A stretch of DNA of 64,000 bases from JBNLAN01 sp050302175. Its GTDB lineage: Bacteria; Pseudomonadota; Zetaproteobacteria; Mariprofundales; Mariprofundaceae. Positions 1-9,080 of the stretch are shown here, piece by piece (positions within the stretch are counted from its first letter, which is position 1; the number at the start of each line of letters is the position of its first letter). The position numbers were made by a program, and so were the translations under genes. The stretch is from assembly GCA_050302175.1 (NCBI GenBank), contig JBNLAN010000009.1:62001-126000 (forward strand). Direction: 5' to 3'. The notes below the pieces were generated by a model. It searched no databases, was not told the origin of the DNA, and worked only from the letters and a program-made list of their open reading frames with translations.

Positions 1-2
1 AT

Positions 3-875
3 TTGTGTAACCAGCGTTGCCTGCACTGTCATGTCAATGCAGGGCCTAAGCGCAGGGAGATCATGGCCCCGGAGCACATCGATCTGGTATTACGTTTTCT
101 TGAACAGGCAAAGATTCGCAACCTGGATCTGACCGGCGGCGCCCCAGAGATGAACCCTGACTTCCGCAGGCTGGTCAGGGGTGCGTGTGAGTTGGATGTA
201 GCAGTGACGGATCGCTGCAATTTGACCATCCTTAATGAGCCGGGGCAGGAAGATACTGCCGAATTTCTGGCCGCGAACAGGGTTGGCATTGTTGCTTCGC
301 TGCCCTGCTATCTTGAGAGCAATGTTGATGCACAGCGCGGTAGCGGGGTGTACCAGGGAAGCATTGCGGCGCTAAAGAAATTGAACGCGCTCGGTTATGG
401 AGAGCCGGGTTCGGGGCTACAGCTCGATCTGGTATACAATCCGCAAGGTGCAAGCCTGCCGCCGCCACAAGCGGCATTGCAATCCGATTATCAGCGGGAG
501 TTGCAGGAGCGCTTTGGCATCCGGTTCAGTCGTTTGCTCACTATCACCAATATGCCGATCAAGCGCTTCGGAAGTATACTGGCTTCAAACGGAGGGTTCG
601 ACGATTACATTGCGCTGCTGAAAAGTGCGCATCGCGAGGAGAATCTTGAGAGTGTGATGTGTCGTACTCTTTTGAGTGTGGATTGGCAGGGCTATGTATA
701 CGACTGCGATTTCAATCAGATGCTGAATTTGCCGGCACCGTTTGCGGATGGCAGCCGGAAACATTTAAGTGAGTTGGATGTGCAGGATCTCGAAGGTGCG
801 CCTATTGCTGTGATGGGCCACTGCTACGGTTGTACGGCTGGGCAAGGCTCGAGTTGCGGAGGGGCGCTGGAGTAG
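3..875 (+). CDS. arsS: Arsenosugar biosynthesis radical SAM protein ArsS (5' truncated by window edge)
   Basis: The reading frame is already open at the window edge, so the true start lies upstream and perhaps 30-40 residues are missing. A CNQRCLHC cluster (Cys-x3-Cys-x2-Cys) at the very start is the radical SAM iron-sulfur site, followed by the glycine-rich LTGGAPEM segment typical of the SAM-binding strand. The C-terminal third carries conserved cysteines (DCDFNQM, then GHCYGCTAGQGSSCGG) matching the DUF3641 extension of ArsS. In this family the enzyme transfers the 5'-deoxyadenosyl group of SAM to dimethylarsinous acid on the way to arsenosugars, in the cytoplasm. The partner methyltransferase ArsM is not in the window and may lie upstream. 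The gene converges with the kinase gene, with 17 bases between them. Confidence 0.85.
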   Translation: MCNQRCLHCHVNAGPKRREIMAPEHIDLVLRFLEQAKIRNLDLTGGAPEMNPDFRRLVRGACELDVAVTDRCNLTILNEPGQEDTAEFLAANRVGIVASLPCYLESNVDAQRGSGVYQGSIAALKKLNALGYGEPGSGLQLDLVYNPQGASLPPPQAALQSDYQRELQERFGIRFSRLLTITNMPIKRFGSILASNGGFDDYIALLKSAHREENLESVMCRTLLSVDWQGYVYDCDFNQMLNLPAPFADGSRKHLSELDVQDLEGAPIAVMGHCYGCTAGQGSSCGGALE

Positions 876-892
876 CAACTCTGTTGAGTACC

Positions 893-3112
893 TTACTCCG
901 CACTGCTTTCGGTTTCAGCGGGCGGCAGGTAGATGTTGAATGTGCTGCCTTTACCAGGTGTGCTATCGAGCTTGATCACACCACCATGGCTTTTCACGAT
1001 ACCATGTACGGCCGAAAGCCCGAGCCCTGTTCCTTTGCCGACAGTTTTGGTGGTGAAAAACGGTTCGAAAATCGATTGCTGGTGGTCGGGGGGGATGCCG
1101 GCGCCGTTATCCTGTACGAAGATTCGGATGCACTGTTTCGCTTTTGTGTTGAGCCGGCTGGCGAGCTCGGTGTCGATGCGGATGCGTTTGATACCGAATA
1201 CGACTTTGGGTTTTTTGCTATTCTCAACCGCATCGCAGGCGTTGCTCAGCAGGTGATGCACTGCTTCGCGGATGTGTGCGGGTGAGCCAATAATGTTGTA
1301 CGGCTGCGTGTCGATGTCGGCGATAAAGGTGACGGTGTGCGGACATTCAATTTTTCTTTCGCCGTAAATTTCATTTGCTATTTGAATAATGTCGAACACA
1401 TGATGCTGAACCAGCTCCAGACCGGTGTAGGAGAGCATCTGCTGGATCATTTCGGCAGCACGTGTGCCAAGCTTTTCGATGGTTTCCAGCTTGTTCACGA
1501 TCTCCTGATTCTGATTGTCCAGCGATTGCAGCAGGAAGGTGTTGCCAAGGATACCGGTCAGCATGTTGTTGAATTCATGCGCAATGCCGCCGACCGCGAC
1601 GCCAAGGGATTTCATTTTTTCTTCGTAAATATGTTTTTCCTGTAACATCATACTCTTGCTGGCATCCTGTTGCACCGCAACATAGTGCCTGATAGCGCCT
1701 GTTTCATCGCGTACTGGTGAAATCGTCACATTCAATGGCAGGTAGCTGCCGTCTTTTCGCCGGTCGACCAGCGCGCCCTGCCAGATGTCGCCGGTAGTGA
1801 TGGTCTCCCACATATCTTTATAAAACTCTGAAGGTTGCGCATCGCTTTTTAATATCTCGGACGGGTTTTTACCGATGGCTTCATCCCTGTTGTAACCGGT
1901 CAGAATCACGAACCCGTTGTTGGCGTATTCGATGATACCGTTGGTGTCGGTGATGAGAATTGAGTCGTGGCTGGAATCGACCGCCTTGTAAAGCATTGAG
2001 ATATAGTCGTTGGAGAGGCGACGCTTCTCGATAAGCAGCGCCAGCGGCCAGGCGAGTGCAAACAGTACCAGTATCGACAGGATCGCCCAGCCACGTAACG
2101 AGGTTTTAAAAATTGCCATCGCTGTGTCCAGGTGCTCTGGGCCAAATCGGCCCGTTACCTTCCAGTAGAAGGCTTCCGACGCTTTGGCGATGTTGATTCC
2201 GGGGAGCAGGGTGAGCTCGTGTGCTGGAGAGAATGTGCTGAATACAAACAGATCTTCCTTATAACGGATAATGCCGTTATCGTTCTGTCGAATCTGTTGC
2301 CAGATATGGTCGGCTCCCTGGCTGTCGATGTGGCTGGCATGCAGCAGCCCCTCATTCCACTCGATCTCTCGTTCGGTATCTGCAATCAGTAGACCATCCT
2401 GGTTGGCAAGCATCACGTCGCCAGAGGAGAGTAGGCTCGAACGCCTGAATTGCTCCAGTAGAGATTCAGCCAGATAATTCAGCACGACAATGCCGATGGT
2501 TTTTCCGTTGTCATCGTAGATCGCTTTGGCGATGCGAAGCGTAGGTTTGAGAGGTATTTCGACCTTGCCCTGCTCCATGTTCATGTCTAGAGCCGAGATG
2601 TAAATACTAGCGGGAGGCATGGTAAGGGCGTCGCGTACATAATATCGACTCGCCTTGTTCTGTAACTTTTGAGCTGGAGCGAGCACCGGTTTGCCGTTAT
2701 TGTAATCGACTCGAATTACCTCCTTTCCGTTAGCCGCGATCAAACGGGCTTGATCGAAGTGATCGGTGGTTTCTAGGAATGTGAGAAAATCGTTGCGGAC
2801 AATGTCGAATCCTGTGCTGGATGACATTGCTTTATGTGATTCGGCTTGATTAGCGAGAAACAGAAGTGAATGCATGATGAGTTGGAGTTCATGTGTGATC
2901 ATCAGTTTCTGGGTGGCGATGTGTGCTTTGGCCTCGGTGACGAATCGTTCGGTGATCTCTTTTTTTTCCATGTGATAGGCGGAAATGCCGGCCGCGGCAA
3001 TTAGTGATGCGGAGGCAGCGCAGATAAGCAGCGCCTTGATCAGCACATTCCGCCACTGTGGCGTGCGGATCAGACGCTGTTCAGCAATTTCGGCAATGTC
3101 TTCGAGGTCCAT
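893..3112 (-). CDS. Membrane PAS sensor histidine kinase
   Basis: A 739-residue two-transmembrane sensor kinase. One hydrophobic helix lies near residues 24-46 and a second near 345-365, bracketing a roughly 300-residue periplasmic sensor of the double-Cache/LuxQ-like kind (sequence fit only). A PAS domain follows at about 375-490, containing ILITDTNGIIEYAN and an NxxF/LTGY core. The phospho-acceptor box is GIAHEFNNML, with the His at about residue 520, a form seen in NtrB-like kinases. The ATPase domain shows the N box (LLSNACDAVE), G1 (DNGAGI), F box (IFEPFFTT) and G2 (GKGTGLGLS), so it looks catalytically complete. No receiver domain is fused and no regulator gene is adjacent; the nearest lone receiver lies 21 kb away at 24635-24982. 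The gene follows hflD on the same strand after a 64-base gap and may be co-transcribed. The signal it senses cannot be read from sequence. Confidence 0.9.
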   Translation of the reverse strand: MDLEDIAEIAEQRLIRTPQWRNVLIKALLICAASASLIAAAGISAYHMEKKEITERFVTEAKAHIATQKLMITHELQLIMHSLLFLANQAESHKAMSSSTGFDIVRNDFLTFLETTDHFDQARLIAANGKEVIRVDYNNGKPVLAPAQKLQNKASRYYVRDALTMPPASIYISALDMNMEQGKVEIPLKPTLRIAKAIYDDNGKTIGIVVLNYLAESLLEQFRRSSLLSSGDVMLANQDGLLIADTEREIEWNEGLLHASHIDSQGADHIWQQIRQNDNGIIRYKEDLFVFSTFSPAHELTLLPGINIAKASEAFYWKVTGRFGPEHLDTAMAIFKTSLRGWAILSILVLFALAWPLALLIEKRRLSNDYISMLYKAVDSSHDSILITDTNGIIEYANNGFVILTGYNRDEAIGKNPSEILKSDAQPSEFYKDMWETITTGDIWQGALVDRRKDGSYLPLNVTISPVRDETGAIRHYVAVQQDASKSMMLQEKHIYEEKMKSLGVAVGGIAHEFNNMLTGILGNTFLLQSLDNQNQEIVNKLETIEKLGTRAAEMIQQMLSYTGLELVQHHVFDIIQIANEIYGERKIECPHTVTFIADIDTQPYNIIGSPAHIREAVHHLLSNACDAVENSKKPKVVFGIKRIRIDTELASRLNTKAKQCIRIFVQDNGAGIPPDHQQSIFEPFFTTKTVGKGTGLGLSAVHGIVKSHGGVIKLDSTPGKGSTFNIYLPPAETESSAE

Positions 3113-3176
3113 TCACCGCCCCCTTAGGCGCTAGCATAGCAGGGTAGCGGTGCTTTGCACCTGAAAGCAAGAGAGG

Positions 3177-3851
3177 CTAGAGGGGTGTCGAGTTTTGTAG
3201 CAGGTGCTGCATCTGGCGGACGAGTTTTTTTCGCGTAAACACCAGCTGCAGATGATTGCCGCCATACTTGCGCCAGAGGTGGGCGGCGCGGATGCCGGCC
3301 AGAAGCAGCGTGCGAACTTTATTGGTGATTGCTGGGGAGCGCAGGTATTCGGGTTTTCCCCGCACGATAATACGTGGCGATAGTGTGCTGATGGTTTCGG
3401 CATAGAGTCCGGCAATGCCGGCAATAACGCTTTCGTGCGTGAAGCTGCCGAAGTAGTCGGCTTGCCCGCGGCAGCGCTGAATGCCTGTGGCGATGGTCTG
3501 GCGCATCCGGGGCTCTTTCCGGAGTTTTTTCTCGAGTGCGAACAGTCCGGCGGAGTAGGTGAGCAGATGTTTGGCCTGCGGCAGCGGGTCGCCTTTGAGC
3601 AGGGTAAGGGCGATGCGCAGGCCGGTTTGCAGGTGGGGCAGATCGCCGTAAATGGTGTCGGGGCTTGTTTTATCGTTGGAAGCAAACAGGCTGCCGACCA
3701 TATTATGGAAATCATCACCATCGATATTTCCTTTGCGTGCGATACCATCGACAAGGTAGACGCATTGTGCGAGGGCGGCGAGTGCTAGGGCACGATTTTT
3801 TTGCTTGTGGGTGGCTGTTGTTTTCACCTGGGTGTCGGGCATGGCGCGCAT
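3177..3851 (-). CDS. hflD: HflD-like high-frequency lysogenization protein
   Basis: A 224-residue, largely helical protein without a signal peptide, close to the roughly 210 residues of known HflD. It carries the family's ALAALAQCVYLVDGIARKG opening and the RAAHLWRKYGG segment near the C terminus. In E. coli HflD is a peripheral inner-membrane protein that binds phage lambda CII and also affects respiration; its general role is unsettled. The open frame extends upstream to 4325, but that extension lies inside the opposing DUF455 gene. The start at 3851 is chosen because AAGGA lies about 10 bases before it; 3842 is the alternative. The usual neighbours mnmA and purB are absent. A histidine kinase gene follows on the same strand. 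Confidence 0.85.
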   Translation of the reverse strand: MRAMPDTQVKTTATHKQKNRALALAALAQCVYLVDGIARKGNIDGDDFHNMVGSLFASNDKTSPDTIYGDLPHLQTGLRIALTLLKGDPLPQAKHLLTYSAGLFALEKKLRKEPRMRQTIATGIQRCRGQADYFGSFTHESVIAGIAGLYAETISTLSPRIIVRGKPEYLRSPAITNKVRTLLLAGIRAAHLWRKYGGNHLQLVFTRKKLVRQMQHLLQNSTPL

Positions 3852-3896
3852 TGTGGCGTTATCCTTGCCGAGTCTCAATAGTGGGGGGAGATAAAA

Positions 3897-4703
3897 GTGA
3901 AAAGAGATCTGTTTGTTGAGGTGCGGCAATGCCTGAGGGCTTGCGAAGTGGAGGAAAAACTGCAGCAAACCCGTGAAGTGGTGAGGCTGTTTGGGCGCGG
4001 AGATCTGATTTCGACCACGTTCGGCGAGCCTCTTTGCACCGGGGCGGCTGGTTTTCCTGTGCTGCCGAAACTCGTGAAGCCCGGTAAGGTGCCACGGCGT
4101 GGTTTCGGCACGGCGGAGGGGCGTGCGGTGATGATGCACGCTATTGCCCATATCGAATTCAACGCGATCAATCTGGCGCTGGACGCGGTGCAACGTTTTC
4201 CCGATATGCCGGATGCTTATTATGCCGACTGGCTTCAGGTGGCGGCGGAAGAGGCTTATCACTTCGAGCTCATACGTGCGCATCTTCGGCACCTGGGCGC
4301 GGAGTATGGCGATTTTGATGCGCATGCAGGTTTATGGGATATGGCAGAGAGAACTGCATACGATGTGCTGGTGCGCATGGCGCTGGTGCCCAGAGTGCTG
4401 GAAGCGCGCGGGCTGGATGTCACCCCCGGCATTCAGGAGAAACTGCGGCAGGCGGGGGATAAGAACGCTGCCAGCATTCTGGATGTGATTTTGCGTGATG
4501 AGGTCGGGCACGTGCAGATCGGTAACCGCTGGTTCCACTTTTTGTGCAAGCAGCGCGGACTGGCACCTGAAAAAACTTTTGCGGCACTGCTCTCCGAGCA
4601 CTATCCCAAGGGGCTATTTGGCCCCTTTAATCTGGATGCGCGGCGGCAAGCCGGATTCAGCGAGGCTGAGTTTGCATTGCTGTCAATGGATGGTTGCGGT
4701 TAG
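3897..4703 (+). CDS. Ferritin-like DUF455 family protein
   Basis: A 268-residue DUF455 protein starting at GTG, preceded by a GGGGGGAG Shine-Dalgarno run 6 bases upstream. It shows the di-iron helical pattern: AHIEFNAINLALDA, then EEAYHFELI, then RDEVGHVQIG, with Glu and His spaced as in ferritin-like carboxylate-bridged proteins. A tRNA-hydroxylase (MiaE)-like fold is likely, but no substrate is known for the family and none is inferred here. The gene is divergent from hflD (45 bases) and converges on cysM with only 21 bases between, where a small hairpin lies. Confidence 0.85.
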   Translation: MKRDLFVEVRQCLRACEVEEKLQQTREVVRLFGRGDLISTTFGEPLCTGAAGFPVLPKLVKPGKVPRRGFGTAEGRAVMMHAIAHIEFNAINLALDAVQRFPDMPDAYYADWLQVAAEEAYHFELIRAHLRHLGAEYGDFDAHAGLWDMAERTAYDVLVRMALVPRVLEARGLDVTPGIQEKLRQAGDKNAASILDVILRDEVGHVQIGNRWFHFLCKQRGLAPEKTFAALLSEHYPKGLFGPFNLDARRQAGFSEAEFALLSMDGCG

Positions 4704-4704
4704 C

Positions 4705-4725
4705 GCAGCCGGATTCGTTGGCTGC
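4705..4725. terminator. Weak bidirectional hairpin between convergent genes
   Basis: GCAGCC (4705-4710) and GGCTGC (4720-4725) form a perfect 6-base-pair stem around a 9-base loop, exactly between the DUF455 gene and cysM. There is no T-tract on either side, so it is at best a weak terminator or transcript-end stabiliser. Confidence 0.3.
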
Positions 4726-5663
4726 TAAATGCCTTCGGCAAAGTCCACCACGTCATCGCGAAATACGGCAGTGGTGAGGTATTTCTCGCCGCCGTCGGGG
4801 AAGATGGCAACAATTTCACCCGGCAAACCCTTTTCGGCCAGCTCCTCTGCAATCTGTAACGCTGCTGCGAGTGCGCAACCGCAGGATTGTCCGGCCAGAA
4901 TTCCCTCCTCGCAGGCCAGCTGCTTGGTCATGCGATAGGCCTCTTCGGTGCCGATGCCGACGAGGCGGTCGTGCACGGCGGCGTCGTAGATGCCCGGCAC
5001 AATACTCGATTCCATATGCTTGAGCCCTTCGATACCGTGGAAGGGAGAGTCGGGCTCGGCCGCTACAATGGTGACCTCTTTACTCATTCGCTTCAGGTAG
5101 CGCCCGGTGCCGACCAGTGTGCCTGAAGTGCCGAGTGAGGCGACGAAGTGGGTGATGTTGCCACCGGTATCGTGCCAGATTTCCGGGCCGGTACTCTCTT
5201 CGTGTGCCAGCGGATTGGCCGGATTGTTGTATTGGTCGGGTTTGAAGTAGCGGGAAGGATCGCGCTCATAGAGTTCGCGCGCATACAGGATGGCGCCGTC
5301 GGAGCCCTCCAGCGGGTCGGAGTAGAGGATTTCCGCGCCGAAGGCCCGGCAAATGCGCTTGCGCTCATCGGAAACATTGCCCGGCATCACCAGTCGCACA
5401 GGGAAACCCATCACTGCGCCGATCATCGCCAGGGCTATGCCAGTATTGCCTGAGGTGGAGTCGAGGATGGTTTTTCCCGGCGTAAGCTTCCCGCGCTCGA
5501 TACCGTCACGGATCATCTTCAGGGCAGCACGATCTTTCACGGAGCCGCCCGGATTGAAGCGCTCCAGCTTGGCGTGGATACGGATATCATCCGGCAGATG
5601 TGCGGTGATCCGGCTTAATTGCACCTGTGGTGTATTGCCGATGAGATCGAGGATAGCGCTCAA
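4725..5663 (-). CDS. cysM: Cysteine synthase B (O-acetylserine sulfhydrylase)
   Basis: A 312-residue PLP enzyme of fold type II. The opening LDLIGNTPQVQLSRI and the lysine in NPGGSVKDRAA (the Schiff-base Lys) are diagnostic. STSGNTGIA is the substrate-binding loop, GTSGTLVGTGRYLK the phosphate-binding loop, and GQSCGCALAAAL lies near the C terminus. It makes L-cysteine from O-acetylserine and sulfide or thiosulfate in the cytoplasm. The length and N terminus fit CysM better than CysK. It is last in a leftward group with the antiporter and gluQ; 52 bases separate it from gluQ. That gap is AT-rich and could hold a promoter of its own, but no convincing -35/-10 pair was found. Confidence 0.92.
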   Translation of the reverse strand: MSAILDLIGNTPQVQLSRITAHLPDDIRIHAKLERFNPGGSVKDRAALKMIRDGIERGKLTPGKTILDSTSGNTGIALAMIGAVMGFPVRLVMPGNVSDERKRICRAFGAEILYSDPLEGSDGAILYARELYERDPSRYFKPDQYNNPANPLAHEESTGPEIWHDTGGNITHFVASLGTSGTLVGTGRYLKRMSKEVTIVAAEPDSPFHGIEGLKHMESSIVPGIYDAAVHDRLVGIGTEEAYRMTKQLACEEGILAGQSCGCALAAALQIAEELAEKGLPGEIVAIFPDGGEKYLTTAVFRDDVVDFAEGI

Positions 5664-5715
5664 ATTACATTCCTATAGGTGTTAATGTATATAATAGACG
5701 CCAATATTGGTGTAT

Positions 5716-6618
5716 TTAGAAGAGAAAGCCAAGCTGTTTCTCGGGGAGCCTGCCATCCGCTTCCGGGAAAGCCCAGATGCCGCCGGCTTCGTGCAGCAGG
5801 TAGTGCGAGAGTTTTGCCGGATCGATGCCGAGCTTTCGCAGTGCATGCAGGCTGGGTGCGCCGTTGCGCTTGGCCAGCCGTTCACCATCGGGGGTGAGGA
5901 TCAGTGGGTGATGCGAGTAGATGGGGGAAGGGAGTTCGAGTAACGCTTGCAGAATGCGGTGGATATCGGTGCTTGTTTCGAGGTCCTGTCCGCGAATCAC
6001 ATGTGTGATCTCCTGCAAGGCGTCATCAATCACCACGGCGAGGTGATAGCTGATGCCTACATCCTTGCGTCCGATCACTACATCGCCCATGCCAGCGGAC
6101 ACCGGATGGTGTGCCCCCTCGCTGTCCGTCCACTGCAGCGATCCGGTCTGTTGCAGTGCCGCCTCCATATCCAGCCGCCATGCGTGCGGTTCGTGCAGCA
6201 GCCTTTGCCTGCTTTCAGCTGCGCTTAAGTGTTTGCAGCTGCCGGGGTAGGGGTCTCCCATCTCTTCGCTGTGAGGGGCGAGGCCCATGCGCGTTATTTC
6301 ATCGTGAATCTGTTTGCGTGTGCAAAAGCAGGGGTAGAGCACACCTGCTTCGATCAGGCGTTCCAGCGCCTGCTGGTAGGTGGCACCATGCTCACTCTGC
6401 TTGCGCACATCCCGTGACCACTCGATGCCGAGCCATTTCAGGTCTTCAAATATAGCCAGAGTGAATTCCGGACGGCAGCGGGTGAAATCGATATCTTCAA
6501 TGCGCAGCAGCAGTTCGGCACCATGGCTCTTGGCCCACTGCATGCATTCGAGTGCAGAATAGGCGTTGCCGACATGCAGCAAACCGGTCGGGCTTGGTGC
6601 GAAGCGGGTGCGAAACAT
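5716..6618 (-). CDS. gluQ: Glutamyl-Q tRNA(Asp) synthetase
   Basis: A 300-residue paralogue of the GluRS catalytic core without an anticodon-binding domain. It attaches glutamate to the queuosine base at position 34 of tRNA-Asp. The class I signature PSPTGLLHVGNA is at the N terminus and the KMSKS counterpart is LAKRNGAPSL. The zinc site is present as PCFCTRKQ followed by a Tyr and GSCKHL, as in E. coli GluQ. It starts 2 bases after the antiporter stop codon, so the two are probably translated from one message. The existence of this enzyme implies that the cell makes queuosine. Confidence 0.93.
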   Translation of the reverse strand: MFRTRFAPSPTGLLHVGNAYSALECMQWAKSHGAELLLRIEDIDFTRCRPEFTLAIFEDLKWLGIEWSRDVRKQSEHGATYQQALERLIEAGVLYPCFCTRKQIHDEITRMGLAPHSEEMGDPYPGSCKHLSAAESRQRLLHEPHAWRLDMEAALQQTGSLQWTDSEGAHHPVSAGMGDVVIGRKDVGISYHLAVVIDDALQEITHVIRGQDLETSTDIHRILQALLELPSPIYSHHPLILTPDGERLAKRNGAPSLHALRKLGIDPAKLSHYLLHEAGGIWAFPEADGRLPEKQLGFLF

Positions 6619-6619
6619 A

Positions 6620-8500
6620 CTACTCGGAAGGTTTGAAGTTGGGCTTGATCGATACCATGCTGTTGTCGCTGGCAGGCGGCAGGATTAATGGCTGACCCTC
6701 TTCGACGCGTTCGGGGCGCAGCAGCATCCAGACTTCGTCACCTGCTCCGAATATGAGCTGGTCATGCGGGATCATCGATTTACCATCGCGCTTGATTGCC
6801 AGTGGCTGCACGCCATGCGGGATACGTGCATCCATCATTTTACAACCAATTAAAGGTGAGCCTTCCTCAATGGTACGGATTTCATAGACCAGTCGCTTAC
6901 GCATCGCCTGATCGTTCCAGTAGGTAAAGTTATACGGCTTGGCGAACAGGCGCTTGGCCTGTAACTGATGCAGCAGGCGTGAGTGTTTCTCCTCGTCATC
7001 CTCCTGCAGGGCAACGTATACCTCAGGTACATGGAAATCCTCGTGCGCAAGGCGAGCGATCAGCAGGTTGTGGTCGGAAGAACCGGTCATCGCCAGCACG
7101 GAGCCGACCTCCTCGGCATGGGCGATTTCAAGATAGAGCGGATCGAGTGCATTGCCACGCACCGCAAAATAGCCGGCGCGTTGCAGGGTATTCACCGCTT
7201 CGGGGTTAAGGTCGAGGAATCTAACTTCGCGGTCGTCACTCAGCACACGCCCAAGTTCCGCACCGATCTGCCCGCCGCCGATGATCAGGACCGAGCGCTC
7301 ATCGCCACCGGTAACCTTTAGCCAGCGGCTTAAGGGTGAAGCCAGGAATCCATAGCAGAAGACCGAGACAATAATAATGATATAGACGAGCGCCAGCATG
7401 ATCTCACCACCGACATATCCCTTTTCGTGGAGCAGCAGCGCAAACAGTGAGCTAATAGCGGCAGCAACCACACCGCGCGGCGCCATGGCGCCGAGGAACA
7501 GGGTCTGGCCGCTGCTGAGCTTGGTGCCAAGGGCGGAAAGGCTGGCGATCAAAGGCCTTGCGACAAAAGCGAGAATGGCAAACAGGGCGAGGCCTGCCCC
7601 CAGGTAGGCTTCCAGAATCGATAGGTCGAGGCTGGAGGCAAGCAGCACAAACAGTACTGAAATCAGAAGTGTGGAGAGGCTGCCTTTGAAATGACGCAGG
7701 CGCTGGATGTCGGGTAGCTCCATTTTCTGCAGAGTTGCACCTGCAACCAGCACCGCCAAAAGGCCTGCCTGTGAGCTGATGGAGTCGGCCAGGATGAAAA
7801 TACCCCAGGCCATGGCCAGTGTGAATGTGCTGCGCAGTTCCATATCGCGCAGCCAGCGCTGTTGCATCAGTGCGGCAGCCAGGAGGCGGCCGCCCAGCCA
7901 GCCGATACCACCACCTACAAAGAATTTCAGCAGTAGTTCCTGTGCAACTTTCAGCATTCCCTGATCCGGGGTAAGCGCCAGTTGCAGCATGACAATCGCG
8001 AGGATGGCGCCGACCGCATCCACCAGCATCGCTTCGCTGGTCAGAATATGGCTGACCTCACGATTGAGTCTGACCTGCCGTACGATGGGCAGGATGACAG
8101 TGGGGCCGCCTACGGCAATGATGGCGCCAAACAGCAGTGCCAAAGGCCATGCAAGACCCGCAAGCATATTGGCCGCCCATGCCCCGATCAGCATGGTCAG
8201 GGCGGGGCCGAAAAACAGCAATCGACCCACAACAGAGCCGTGTTCTTTGAGTGCTTTCAGATTGAGATTCAGCCCGCCCTCAAAAAGAATGATCGCCAGC
8301 CCCAGCTCAATCAGCGGCAAAAGTGCGGCGTGGATGGTCTCCACATGCAGTATATGCAATCCAAAGGGGCCAAGCAGCATGCCGAGCGATAGCCATAAAA
8401 AGATCGGCGGCAGCCGCATGCGCGCCGATGCAGCTTGTGCGACCACGCCGACAATTACGGCTATCACAAAAACGATCGTGGGGTTTTCGGCCGCAGTCAT
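6620..8500 (-). CDS. Monovalent cation/proton antiporter with TrkA-N domain
   Basis: A 626-residue protein. About a dozen hydrophobic helices fill residues 5-390 and form a Na+/H+ exchanger domain. This is followed by a Rossmann RCK/TrkA-N domain (VLIIGGGQIGAELGR, about 400-520) and a TrkA-C-like tail. It probably exchanges Na+ or K+ for H+ across the inner membrane under nucleotide control, like KefB/YbaL or NhaP-type proteins. The exact ion cannot be told from sequence. GGGAG lies just upstream of the ATG. It heads the leftward group that continues into gluQ and is divergent from rpsT, with a 178-base region between them. Confidence 0.85.
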   Translation of the reverse strand: MTAAENPTIVFVIAVIVGVVAQAASARMRLPPIFLWLSLGMLLGPFGLHILHVETIHAALLPLIELGLAIILFEGGLNLNLKALKEHGSVVGRLLFFGPALTMLIGAWAANMLAGLAWPLALLFGAIIAVGGPTVILPIVRQVRLNREVSHILTSEAMLVDAVGAILAIVMLQLALTPDQGMLKVAQELLLKFFVGGGIGWLGGRLLAAALMQQRWLRDMELRSTFTLAMAWGIFILADSISSQAGLLAVLVAGATLQKMELPDIQRLRHFKGSLSTLLISVLFVLLASSLDLSILEAYLGAGLALFAILAFVARPLIASLSALGTKLSSGQTLFLGAMAPRGVVAAAISSLFALLLHEKGYVGGEIMLALVYIIIIVSVFCYGFLASPLSRWLKVTGGDERSVLIIGGGQIGAELGRVLSDDREVRFLDLNPEAVNTLQRAGYFAVRGNALDPLYLEIAHAEEVGSVLAMTGSSDHNLLIARLAHEDFHVPEVYVALQEDDEEKHSRLLHQLQAKRLFAKPYNFTYWNDQAMRKRLVYEIRTIEEGSPLIGCKMMDARIPHGVQPLAIKRDGKSMIPHDQLIFGAGDEVWMLLRPERVEEGQPLILPPASDNSMVSIKPNFKPSE

Positions 8501-8581
8501 ACACTCCCTCGGTTTGAATACATCTGGGCAGGCTGCCGGCTCGGGAAGGTCACGGCAAGCAGCAGGACTTATATATTCAGC

Positions 8582-8609
8582 TTGACAAGTGGTATCCCGA
8601 CGGTATGTT
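8582..8609 (+). promoter_or_regulatory. Probable sigma-70 promoter of rpsT
   Basis: A consensus TTGACA (8582-8587) is followed after 16 bases by TATGTT (8604-8609). Transcription would begin near 8616, giving a leader of about 60 bases before the rpsT start. It is the best -35 match in the divergent gap. Confidence 0.55.
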
Positions 8610-8678
8610 TCGCGACCTTGAATTCGCGGGGATTTGAGGCCTGTACGGGCACTTGAATCATCGCAAGGAGTGAAGGAA

Positions 8679-8942
8679 TTGGCTAATCACGTATCTTCTC
8701 TTAAGCGCGCTCGTCAGGATGAGAAAATCCGTCTGCGCAATCGTACCCAGAAGTCCGCTATGCGTACTGCGGTCAAGAAGTTGCAGGCTGCGGTTGCAGC
8801 TGGCGACAAGGCTGCGGCCAGCGAAGCGCTGAAAACAGCAGCATCGCTGATTGATCGTGCCGGTCGCAAGCATCAGATTCATCCAAAGCAGGCATCACGT
8901 CGCGTATCGCGTCTGAATGCCCATGTGAAGGCGATGGCCTGA
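8679..8942 (+). CDS. rpsT: 30S ribosomal protein S20
   Basis: An 87-residue, lysine/arginine- and alanine-rich protein. The N-terminal ANHVSSLKRARQDEK, the central RNRTQKSAMRTAVKK and the tail IHPKQASRRVSRLNAHV are typical of S20, which binds the 5' domain of 16S rRNA. The start is TTG at 8679, with AAGGAG at 8665-8670 and an 8-base spacer; no ATG gives the conserved ANH start. UUG or other poor starts on rpsT are known elsewhere and are tied to autogenous control, so the start choice may matter here. It stands as a single gene between a promoter and a strong terminator. Confidence 0.96.
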   Translation: MANHVSSLKRARQDEKIRLRNRTQKSAMRTAVKKLQAAVAAGDKAAASEALKTAASLIDRAGRKHQIHPKQASRRVSRLNAHVKAMA

Positions 8943-8963
8943 TCGTTTAACCGATCCGAATTG

Positions 8964-8999
8964 AAAAGCCCGCCTGGTTCTCCCGGCGGGCTTTTTTTA
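8964..8999 (+). terminator. Rho-independent terminator of rpsT
   Basis: AAAAGCCCGCC (8964-8974) pairs perfectly with GGCGGGCTTTT (8985-8995) around a 10-base loop, and the 3' arm runs on into a T-tract. This is the strongest intrinsic terminator in the window. Confidence 0.93.
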
Positions 9000-9080
9000 T
9001 GCATGTCGGATGGCTAACGTGGGGCGTTGTATTAATCATTAAAAAGAGCGCTGCGGGGGTGAAGCGACAGGAGGTCAGAA

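Noticed and set aside
830..1285. A 151-codon plus-strand frame after arsS
   Set aside because: It is antisense to the ATPase domain of the histidine kinase and has no start signal.
3852..4325. N-terminal extension of the hflD frame by about 158 codons
   Set aside because: It is antisense to the DUF455 gene, is not like HflD, and a good Shine-Dalgarno supports the start at 3851.
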